A stretch of DNA of 64,000 bases from Nitrospira lenta. Lineage in GTDB: Bacteria; Nitrospirota; Nitrospiria; Nitrospirales; Nitrospiraceae. The DNA lies in contig CAMBDY010000002.1 in assembly GCA_945865525.1 (NCBI GenBank), positions 59,188 through 123,187 on the forward strand, read 5' to 3'. This document shows positions 44,393 through 51,979 of the stretch, piece after piece. The position numbers were made by a program, and so were the translations under genes. A model generated the notes under the pieces. It was given only the letters and a program-made list of their open reading frames with translations. It ran no database searches and was not told the origin of the DNA. Each line of letters opens with the position of its first letter. Positions within the stretch are counted from its first letter, which is position 1.

Positions 44393-45514
44393 ATGGCATC
44401 CGTGTCCAAGCGCGATTACTACGAAACCTTAGGCGTCGAACGAACCGTCTCCGACGACGAACTCAAAAAAGCCTATCGTAAGATGGCCCGCCAGCACCAT
44501 CCTGACCTTCAGACGGGAGAGGCACAGAAAAAAATATCGGAAGAAAAGTTTAAAGAGATCAACGAGGCCTACGAGACACTGAGCGACCAGGAAAAGCGCA
44601 AACGCTATGACATGTTCGGCCACGCCAGCAGCCAGCAAGGTTCAGGATCTGGTGGATTTGGTGGTAGCGGGGGCTTCGGCGACGCTTTCAACGACATCTT
44701 CGAAGATTTTTTTGGAGGCCAGCGAGGCGGTAACCGGGCAGAGCGGGGGAACGATCTCCAATACAACCTGGAACTGACCTTTGAAGAATCCGTCTACGGA
44801 AAAGATACCAAGCTCAAAATCCCACGCTGGGAAGTCTGTCTTGGCTGTAATGGGTCTGGCGCCAAGAACGCCGCCTCACTCAAGACCTGCCCTAGTTGCA
44901 AGGGAGCCGGCCAAATGCGGTTCCAGCAAGGCTTCTTCAGTATCAACCGCCCCTGCGGCCAATGCGAAGGAATGGGACGAATCATCACAGAGCCGTGCGG
45001 TACCTGCCAAGGCCGGCAACGCACCTATCGAGAGCGCACCATCGCCGTGCACATCCCAGCTGGCATCGAATCAGGCATGCGCCTACGCCTCTCCAATGAA
45101 GGGGAACACGGAGTTAATGCAGGCCCGCCAGGCGATCTCTATGTGGCGATCACCGTCAAACCGCATCCAGTCTTTCAACGCCAAGGACACGATATCCTCT
45201 GTGATGTCCCGGTCAATTTTGTCACAGCCGCGCTCGGAGGAAAAATCGAAGTTCCCACGCTGAAAGGTAATACCGTCATCAAAATTCCTGCCGGTACGCA
45301 ACAGGATAAAATCCTCCGACTCAAGGGCCTGGGCATTCCCAGCCTCAAGAGCCAGAGCACTGGGGACCAACTATTCGTTATCAAAATTCAGATCCCCACC
45401 AAACTGAATCCTCATCAGAAAGAATTACTCACAGAATTCGCTAAAGAAAGCGGCATGGTTATGGATCAAGACGGCGATGGCTTCTTCGACAAAATGAAAG
45501 CCCACTTCGAATAG
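44393..45514 (+). CDS. dnaJ: Chaperone DnaJ (Hsp40)
   Basis: This 373-residue cochaperone has the J domain (about 7-72; HPD is in QHHPDLQ), a Gly/Phe region (GGFGGSGGFGDAFND), a zinc region with four CxxCxGxG-like repeats (CLGCNGSG, CPSCKGAG, CGQCEGMG, CGTCQGRQ, the last degenerate) and the C-terminal domains. It stimulates the DnaK ATPase. Confidence 0.97.
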   Translation: MASVSKRDYYETLGVERTVSDDELKKAYRKMARQHHPDLQTGEAQKKISEEKFKEINEAYETLSDQEKRKRYDMFGHASSQQGSGSGGFGGSGGFGDAFNDIFEDFFGGQRGGNRAERGNDLQYNLELTFEESVYGKDTKLKIPRWEVCLGCNGSGAKNAASLKTCPSCKGAGQMRFQQGFFSINRPCGQCEGMGRIITEPCGTCQGRQRTYRERTIAVHIPAGIESGMRLRLSNEGEHGVNAGPPGDLYVAITVKPHPVFQRQGHDILCDVPVNFVTAALGGKIEVPTLKGNTVIKIPAGTQQDKILRLKGLGIPSLKSQSTGDQLFVIKIQIPTKLNPHQKELLTEFAKESGMVMDQDGDGFFDKMKAHFE

Positions 45515-45540
45515 CCCGGGCACCGCCGCGGCACCCCACG

Positions 45541-46287
45541 ATGCCTACGTTCTTCGTCTCTCCCAACTCGGTCACGCTTCCCACGATTCGCATCACCGGT
45601 GACCTGCTTCATCATCTTCGCGACAGCCTCCGCTTGCACCAAGGGACCGTCCTCACTCTAAACGACGGATGCGGTAACCGCTATCGTGCGGAAGTCACCC
45701 AGATCACCGCACAGGCCATTGACAGCCGTATCCTCGACCAGCAGACCGAGCCAACACGCAACACCTCGCCGATTGTACTCGGGCAAGGCTTGATCAAAGG
45801 CGATAAAATGGACTGGGTCATGCAAAAAGCGACAGAGCTCGGTGTCGAGACCCTCGTGCCCATTCACTGTGCGCACAGCGTCGTCAAGCTCAACCAGGAA
45901 CGCCTTGAACATCAGAGGTCCCGGTGGGAACGCATTGTGCGAGACGCAGCGCAGCAATCGGAACGGTGGACGATTCCCACCATCGCGGACCCACTCGAGT
46001 TGGCGCATATCTGCCAGCTCTATGCCTCAGCGCCTCTGAAGGCTATCCTCACGGAGCGGTCCAGTGGCCCTTCACTCGCCACCATACCTTTACTGCACGA
46101 CCAGCAGCAGCCAATTATTTTATTAGTGGGACCGGAAGGGGGCTGGGCAGAAACCGAGCAGCGAATCGCACAGGAGCAGGGCTTTCTCTCGCTTACCCTC
46201 GGACCACGCATCTTACGAGCCGAGACCGCCGCGATTGCCGCACTCAGCATTCTGCAAGCACGGCTCGACGAACTGAAGAAGACCTAG
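45541..46287 (+). CDS. rsmE: 16S rRNA (uracil-1498-N3) methyltransferase
   Basis: This 248-residue SPOUT-class methyltransferase has the knot signatures ILLVGPEGGWAETE and LGPRILRAETAAIAALSILQ, plus KGDKMDWVMQKATELGVE in the first half. The dnaJ-rsmE order is common in bacteria. It ends two bases before a convergent gene. Confidence 0.94.
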   Translation: MPTFFVSPNSVTLPTIRITGDLLHHLRDSLRLHQGTVLTLNDGCGNRYRAEVTQITAQAIDSRILDQQTEPTRNTSPIVLGQGLIKGDKMDWVMQKATELGVETLVPIHCAHSVVKLNQERLEHQRSRWERIVRDAAQQSERWTIPTIADPLELAHICQLYASAPLKAILTERSSGPSLATIPLLHDQQQPIILLVGPEGGWAETEQRIAQEQGFLSLTLGPRILRAETAAIAALSILQARLDELKKT

Positions 46288-46289
46288 TG

Positions 46290-47255
46290 TTACTGACTGA
46301 GGCTCAGGCGAACAATCGTACCTTGTTCTCCGCTCGCCCACCCCTGCATACCATCAGGGAACGACAGACCGAATAGCGACACAGTCGCGACAGCCCCCTG
46401 TTCAGTCCAGGTAAAGCCGCTATCCCTAGTCCGATAGGCCATGCCCCGTTCACCGACAATCCATCCGCTCTGAGGATCTGTAAAGCGCACGCGCAAGAGG
46501 TCTGTGAGCTTCGTACAAGTCCGGCTGCAGGGTAAGGTGCGATCGGTCCAATGACTGCCGCCATCGGTTGTTTGGAAAATAGCGCCGGCGTTGCCAACAG
46601 CCCACCCGGTCGCCGCATCGGAAAAGTAGACATCGAAGAGAGTCACGGCCCCCTGAGTCTCTTGAGGGGTCCAGATCACTCCGCCGTCGTTCGTCATCAA
46701 AACGGTCCCGACTGCCCCAACCGCTGTCCCATGTTGTGCGGTAAGAAACTGCACGGCGTAAAGGGCGGCATTCGTCTTGCTCGCTTGATCGGCCCACTGG
46801 GATCCGCCGTCCTTCGTGTGCAGAATAGTCCCGTTCCCACCGACCACCCACCCTTCGGTGGGTGAAACGAATGACAGTCCATAGAAAGGCGCCTGGGTGT
46901 CAACGAATTGCTGCTGCCAGGTCTGGCCCCCATCCTGGCTCCGGCGAATCGTTCCATTAGCCCCGACGGCCCAACCCTGCTTCTCATCAAGAAAAAAGAC
47001 GCCGAAGAGAGTTGCGGTGGTGCCACTAACGACCTTCTGCCACTTTTTTCCTCCATCCACCGTCTTCACGATCACACCGCCAGACCCGACAGCCCAGCCC
47101 AGCTGAGGCGTACGGAAGTAGAGCCCCATCAAGCGGGCTTCGGTATGGCTCGTTTGAAGCGTGACAGTCAGAGGCACATCAACAGCCCAGGAGAGGGAGG
47201 AGTGCAGTAACGTCGCTAACAGCACCGTGAGGCATCCTCGCAATCCCTGTCTCAC
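46290..47255 (-). CDS. Secreted YCF48/HCF136-like beta-propeller protein
   Basis: This 321-residue protein has a signal peptide (cleavage near SWA-VD) and six or so repeats with the BNR/YCF48 pattern: GWAVGSGGVIVKTVDGGKKW, GWAVGANGTIRRSQDGGQTW, GWVVGGNGTILHTKDGGSQW and so on. These form a seven-bladed propeller related to the photosystem II assembly factor YCF48, found widely in non-photosynthetic bacteria as secreted assembly or binding proteins. Its start overlaps the upstream IPT gene by four bases, so both are probably made together. Confidence 0.88.
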   Translation of the reverse strand: MRQGLRGCLTVLLATLLHSSLSWAVDVPLTVTLQTSHTEARLMGLYFRTPQLGWAVGSGGVIVKTVDGGKKWQKVVSGTTATLFGVFFLDEKQGWAVGANGTIRRSQDGGQTWQQQFVDTQAPFYGLSFVSPTEGWVVGGNGTILHTKDGGSQWADQASKTNAALYAVQFLTAQHGTAVGAVGTVLMTNDGGVIWTPQETQGAVTLFDVYFSDAATGWAVGNAGAIFQTTDGGSHWTDRTLPCSRTCTKLTDLLRVRFTDPQSGWIVGERGMAYRTRDSGFTWTEQGAVATVSLFGLSFPDGMQGWASGEQGTIVRLSLSQ

Positions 47256-48934
47256 TGGTTGGTGTCGGCGTCTGGGCGGTTATTGTTGAAATAGCCTTGA
47301 TTAGGCATCCCCTTGGCTTCGATGGTAAAGGAGCCAGCCTCCAAGGTTAGCCATTTCTTCATCGTACAGCAAATACCGTCAGGCTCCACATCCCAAGAAC
47401 CGCGCCGTACGATAAGTGGGCCTGTGGCCAGCTCATTGAAGAACTCATTGCGCTTGCCCAAGCCATAGAGATTCCGGTGGGGGACCCGTACCACGATCTC
47501 CGTATCCGTCCAAGACATGACCTGCGCCGCGACCTTGCTAAACAACACTTCCGTACGCGACACGTTATCGCCCAACTCAATATCTTCCTTCCGTTTATAG
47601 GCCCCCTGGTTGAGGCCTAGATAGGCATGCTCGGCTGTTTTCAGGAACGAGCCAAATCCGGACCCCTTGATAGTGATCAGTTCATCGAGTCCGCCGGACT
47701 TCGGGCTGTAGGAGTCGATCTTTGGTACCACCAGCGTAAAGGTCCCCGCATCAGTTTTAAGAACTTCCTTCGTCGCACAGCACGAGCCGTCAGAATTGGG
47801 CTTCGTAGCGCCACGCGAGATCACGACCGGCCCGCTCTTGGCGCTGAACGGTACCCACACATCGATGCGATTAGCCTGCCAGCGATAAATCACGGCGCCA
47901 ACTCCGCCGATGTCGACACGGTTCTCCCCCGTATTGAAATCGGTAAAGGCGTAAGGGGTTGAACCACTTTCCGAATAAAGTCCAAAATTTTCTCCGCTGA
48001 TTCGCAGGAGTGTCCCGATCGGAGCGGCTGAAGGGGTCAAGGCAGTGACTTTTGGTACGTGAACCGTAAAGGTCCCGACCGTCCGTTCACGCCCCTGCGC
48101 AGTTAGAACAATTGCCCCCGTTTCGGCATCCAGCGGGAGATGCACCACGATAGCGCTGTCGGACCATTGGGCGATGGTGGCCAAACGCCCCCCAAACGTG
48201 ACCTTGTCACCAGACCCCTTCGCTGCACCAAAACCCTTCCCGAAGAAGACGACCTTCGTCCCGATCGGGCCACTCACGGGATCGACACGAATACTTGGAA
48301 TCAGCCTCAGCTGAACCGCGTTGCTCACTTTGTACTGGACCGGCGCACAGCAGGATCCATCGGGCAGTGGATCGGACGAGGCCAATCGAACCACTACATC
48401 GCCCGAGGCCGCATTCGCGGGAACATCGACCTCAATAATGTCGTCTTTCCATCGGCGCGGCCTGACGACTACGCCTCCAATCATTACATCGTTGACCCCG
48501 AACATCGTGTTCGGATCGCGTGGACCAGCCGTGTTGCCGAAATGTGCGCCGGTAATCTGCACCGTCTGTCCCGGTTCAATCTCTGCTGGCGTCACTGCGG
48601 CAATGGCCGGCTGCACGATTGTCAATGTCCCGGCAAACAGTTTCTTTTTTCCTGCACTCACTTCAACGGGACCGGACTGAGCCTGAAAAGGTACCTTCAC
48701 CTCGATCAGATCTGATTCCCACCGCTGAATCAACGCGGAAAACCCTCCGACCGTGACGCGATTATTTTGTACAGATTTAAAAGTGCCCAACCCCTTCCCA
48801 CCAATCGAGAGAGTCGCACCTGGAACCACCGTTAGCGGATACAGTTCGAGCGAGGAAGGCGCTGCTGCAAAAGCGGCCACGCTGACACTGACTGACAATG
48901 CCATCGCACTCACGCTAGCGAGAAATATCTTCAT
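47252..48934 (-). CDS. Secreted multi-domain IPT/TIG protein
   Basis: This 560-residue protein starts at the ATG at 48934 with AGGAGCC upstream and a signal peptide ending AAFAA. It contains about five to six IPT/TIG immunoglobulin-like domains (LYPLTVVPGATLSIGGKGLG, VTPAEIEPGQTVQITGAHFG, VDPVSGPIGTKVVFFGKGFG, LTPSAAPIGTLLRISGENFG, YSPKSGGLDELITIKGSGFG). Three domains carry the same insertion with vicinal cysteines: DGSCCAP, DGSCCAT, DGICCTM. It probably lies on the cell surface or in the periplasm and works with the propeller protein it overlaps. Confidence 0.82.
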   Translation of the reverse strand: MKIFLASVSAMALSVSVSVAAFAAAPSSLELYPLTVVPGATLSIGGKGLGTFKSVQNNRVTVGGFSALIQRWESDLIEVKVPFQAQSGPVEVSAGKKKLFAGTLTIVQPAIAAVTPAEIEPGQTVQITGAHFGNTAGPRDPNTMFGVNDVMIGGVVVRPRRWKDDIIEVDVPANAASGDVVVRLASSDPLPDGSCCAPVQYKVSNAVQLRLIPSIRVDPVSGPIGTKVVFFGKGFGAAKGSGDKVTFGGRLATIAQWSDSAIVVHLPLDAETGAIVLTAQGRERTVGTFTVHVPKVTALTPSAAPIGTLLRISGENFGLYSESGSTPYAFTDFNTGENRVDIGGVGAVIYRWQANRIDVWVPFSAKSGPVVISRGATKPNSDGSCCATKEVLKTDAGTFTLVVPKIDSYSPKSGGLDELITIKGSGFGSFLKTAEHAYLGLNQGAYKRKEDIELGDNVSRTEVLFSKVAAQVMSWTDTEIVVRVPHRNLYGLGKRNEFFNELATGPLIVRRGSWDVEPDGICCTMKKWLTLEAGSFTIEAKGMPNQGYFNNNRPDADTNQ

Positions 48935-49106
48935 GAATAGGCTCCTGTCAGGGAAAAAAGAGGCACGACCATCCGGCGCATAGCACGAGAAGAGACCACG
49001 CAGATACGTGCAATCAAAAAACATCTCAAACTATAGCAAGCGGTTTTTTCGAGAGTCAAGCCAGCAAGCCCATGCCAATTGAGGATTTAGGAGGGTTAGC
49101 AAACGA

Positions 49107-49565
49107 TCAGGAGACGGAGAAAATCACTTCGAGTTCGACGGCGGATCCGCGAGGCAACTCAGCCGCCCCCACTGCCACACGCACATGACGGCCGGCTTCG
49201 CCAAAGATGGCAACCAGGAGATCGGAAGCCCCGTTGAGCACTTGTGGCTGCTGCACGAACCCTTCTGCCGACGCCACATGGCCGACAACTTTCACGACAC
49301 GCGTGATGCGGTCCAGCGTGCCAAGTTCCTGCTTGGCTATCGCCAAGACATTCAGGAGCGATAGCTTCGCTGCCTCCATCCCCTGCTCGACCGTCAGATC
49401 CCGTCCAAGCTTACCAGCGAAGGCCACCTGCCCGTCACGCATGGGCAACACGCCGGACAAAAATAAGAGCTTTCCAACCAGGACCGCAGGCACATAGGTC
49501 GCCAGCGGCTTAGGAGGCTGAGGAAGTTTAAGCTGGAGTTCTTTTAATTTCTGTTCATACGACAT
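49107..49565 (-). CDS. RidA/YjgF-family protein
   Basis: This 152-residue protein belongs to the YjgF/YER057c/UK114 family: YVPAVLVGKLLFLSGVLPMRDG, QGMEAAKLSLLNVLAIAKQELG, RITRVVKVVGHVASAEGF and RVAVGAAELPRGSAVELE. RidA enzymes hydrolyse reactive imines from PLP enzymes. The GAAELPRG ending replaces the catalytic arginine context of true RidA (VEV-ARLP), so it is of the longer YjgF-like subgroup with unclear activity. Confidence 0.85.
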   Translation of the reverse strand: MSYEQKLKELQLKLPQPPKPLATYVPAVLVGKLLFLSGVLPMRDGQVAFAGKLGRDLTVEQGMEAAKLSLLNVLAIAKQELGTLDRITRVVKVVGHVASAEGFVQQPQVLNGASDLLVAIFGEAGRHVRVAVGAAELPRGSAVELEVIFSVS

Positions 49566-49703
49566 ATTGCTAGCTCGCCCGCGCCTCTATTTTTCGTGCT
49601 GCATATTGCACGTGTGATTATGCGCGACACGCATTTAAAAGGCTCTCGGCTCTGGCCTCGCCTTGCTATACGTGGCGTACGATACCAGAAGCCAGCACGA
49701 AAC

Positions 49704-50387
49704 TCACTTTTTCCGTTTAGCGGCAGACCATTCCGCCATAATCGCCACACTCGCGCTAGTGCCGATCCGATCCGCGCCAGTCTCCAGCATGGCCAAGGTG
49801 GTCTTCCAGTCTCTGATCCCTCCGGAGGCTTTCACCTTGGCGCGGCCCGCCACCGTTTCTTTCATCAGCCTCACATCCTCAACCGTGGCGCCAGAGGCAG
49901 AAAATCCCGTTGAAGTCTTCACATAGTCCATCCCTGCCTCCACCGCCAACCGGCAGGCCATAATCTTTTCCTCGCGCGTCAAATAGCAAGTCTCGAGGAT
50001 GACTTTATGCTCGACCCCTGGAGTCGCCTGCACGACCTCAGCCATGTCGGTCCTGACCAGAGCGTAGTCGCCCGATTTGAGGCGGCTGACGTTGATTACC
50101 ATATCGAGCACCGTGGCCCCGTGGATAACGCCTGCAACGGCCTCCGCAACCTTCGTAGCCGTCGTGTGGCCTCCCAGTGGAAATCCAACTGGAATCCCAA
50201 CACGAATATTCCTACCAGCCACAGCCGCGACCGCCTCATCGATATAGCAGGGCGGCACAAAAATCACGACGAAGCCTGACTCTTGCGCCTCCAGGCACAC
50301 CCGCAACACGTCAGCCTTCGTCGCATCCGGGCGTAGCACGGTGTGGTCCAATAGCGTCGGGACATTCCACTCCTGCGTTGTCATCAT
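49704..50387 (-). CDS. deoC: Deoxyribose-phosphate aldolase
   Basis: This 227-residue class I aldolase splits deoxyribose-5-phosphate. It has LLDHTVLRPDATKADV, the Schiff-base lysine segment YVKTSTGFS, VKASGGIRDW and KVILETCYL. Length is standard. It lies between mltG and the RidA-like gene in the same direction. Confidence 0.94.
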   Translation of the reverse strand: MMTTQEWNVPTLLDHTVLRPDATKADVLRVCLEAQESGFVVIFVPPCYIDEAVAAVAGRNIRVGIPVGFPLGGHTTATKVAEAVAGVIHGATVLDMVINVSRLKSGDYALVRTDMAEVVQATPGVEHKVILETCYLTREEKIMACRLAVEAGMDYVKTSTGFSASGATVEDVRLMKETVAGRAKVKASGGIRDWKTTLAMLETGADRIGTSASVAIMAEWSAAKRKK

Positions 50388-50450
50388 ACAGTCTTATAGC
50401 AAGTCCTAGGTCAGAGATGAAGAGAAAAGCGCGGAAGAAATAGCACAGGG

Positions 50451-51488
50451 TCAGAGGCGTGGCGAAGACACTTTCCGGAAAAGCCGCCGTTGATACTTCT
50501 CCACCGCCTGATTATGCTCAGTCAGCGTCTTGGAGAATTGCGTCGTGCCATCGTTCCGTGAAACAAAATATAGCGCGCGCGAGTCTGACGGATAGAGAGT
50601 TGCGCGAATCGCTTGAATCCCTGGGTTGGAAATCGGTCCCGGAGGCAAGCCCTTCACCCGGTAAGTGTTGTAGGGGCTGGGATTCAACAGATCTTTCTTG
50701 CGCAAATTCCCGTCGAATACCGGCAATCCGTAGATGACGGTCGGATCGCTCTGGAGCGGAATATGCTGCTTGAGCCGATTGTGAAAGACCGCAGAAATAT
50801 CGAGGCGATCGCTACCAACCCCAGTCTCCTTTTCGATGACAGAGGCGAGGGTCAGGACTTCGTGCATCGTCATCTTAAGTTCCTGCATCCGAGCGAGAAG
50901 GTCAGGCCGGAGGACCTCCCGTAGCTGCTCGACCATCGCCGTCAGCACCTCGCGTGTCTTGACGTTGCGAGGAAACTTATAGGTGTTGGGGTAGAGATAG
51001 CCTTCGAGTGTGTCCGCCTTGATCCCCAAGGACGCAATGTAGGTTCGATCTTTCCCCAACCGGAGAAACTCCGTCTGGTCTATGAGGCCCTGTTGCGAGA
51101 GCAGGCTGGCAATTTGAGTGAGCGTGAGCCCCTCTGGAATGGTCACGGGGTGGAGCAGGACTTGGCTGCTAAGCAGCTTGGAGAGAATTTCCGCCAAGGT
51201 CATGCCGGCATTAAGTTCATATTCCCCGGCATGAACCTTCCGGTCAGCAGATTGGGACTTCGCTAAAATAATAAAAGCGAAACTGCTCTTGACCAACCGC
51301 TCACGCTCCAGCATCGCAGCCACTTCGTGAAGTGACGCACCGTCCTGAATAAGAACGATTTTCGAAGAGGGGTGCGTGGCCGCCAGAACAACTGGGCCTT
51401 CAGCCCAGCGAATCGTCTGATGCACGGCGACGCCAAGAGCGGCCGTTGCGGCCAGTAGAAGTCCGAAAATGATCCATCGGTTCATCAT
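50451..51488 (-). CDS. mltG: Endolytic transglycosylase MltG
   Basis: This 345-residue protein cleaves nascent peptidoglycan strands. One N-terminal membrane helix (about 5-25) is followed by a LysM-like part and the YceG domain with LASVIEKETG (catalytic Glu), PLQSDPTVIYG and YNTYRVKGLPPGPISNPG. Its start lies 89 bases inside the end of ruvX in another frame, which is a long overlap. A later start would remove the membrane anchor, so the early start is preferred. Confidence 0.93.
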   Translation of the reverse strand: MMNRWIIFGLLLAATAALGVAVHQTIRWAEGPVVLAATHPSSKIVLIQDGASLHEVAAMLERERLVKSSFAFIILAKSQSADRKVHAGEYELNAGMTLAEILSKLLSSQVLLHPVTIPEGLTLTQIASLLSQQGLIDQTEFLRLGKDRTYIASLGIKADTLEGYLYPNTYKFPRNVKTREVLTAMVEQLREVLRPDLLARMQELKMTMHEVLTLASVIEKETGVGSDRLDISAVFHNRLKQHIPLQSDPTVIYGLPVFDGNLRKKDLLNPSPYNTYRVKGLPPGPISNPGIQAIRATLYPSDSRALYFVSRNDGTTQFSKTLTEHNQAVEKYQRRLFRKVSSPRL

Positions 51489-51975
51489 GCGGTTCTAGGG
51501 TTTCCGTATCGGCATTTTCATCCGCCCGGCTCTCCGCCCGCGGTTTCTGTTCTGGCTCAAGGCTGGCCAGATAACTCTGGAGTAGAATCGAGGCGGCGAT
51601 GCGATCAATCACACCCTTCCGCTTTTTTCGGCTGACATCGGCAGCAATCAAGAGGTCTTCCGCCGACTTCGTGGTCAACCGCTCATCCCACAGAATAACC
51701 GGAACAGACACTCCCGCTTCTAAGCGGGTCTGAAACTCGCGCATCGCCTGGATTGCCGGCCCTTCGCGGCCATCTAGCTGCAACGGAAAACCCAATAGAA
51801 TCTGCTTCACCTCATAGGTCGCGACGAGAGCGGCAATGTGGGCAATATCTCGATCCAACGTGCGACGAGTGAGTGTCTCCAGTGGTTGGGCAGTCCAGCC
51901 CAACTCGTCACTCAGGGCAACTCCGATCCGCACGGTCCCGTAATCGAGCGCAAGAACCCGCTTGCCGTCCTCCAT
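51400..51975 (-). CDS. ruvX: RuvX/YqgF Holliday-junction resolvase-like protein
   Basis: This 191-residue RNase H-fold protein starts at the ATG at 51975. Family motifs are LALDYGTVRIGVALSD, LLGFPLQLDGREG and DERLTTKSAE, then DRIAASILLQSYL. These proteins help process 16S rRNA ends. The core is about 140 residues; the remaining 50 (EPEQKPRAESRADENADTET onward) are charged, disordered-looking and overlap mltG by 89 bases. The tail may be a true extension or reflect a lost stop. Confidence 0.9.
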   Translation of the reverse strand: MEDGKRVLALDYGTVRIGVALSDELGWTAQPLETLTRRTLDRDIAHIAALVATYEVKQILLGFPLQLDGREGPAIQAMREFQTRLEAGVSVPVILWDERLTTKSAEDLLIAADVSRKKRKGVIDRIAASILLQSYLASLEPEQKPRAESRADENADTETLEPHDEPMDHFRTSTGRNGRSWRRRASDDSLG

Positions 51976-51979
51976 CAGT

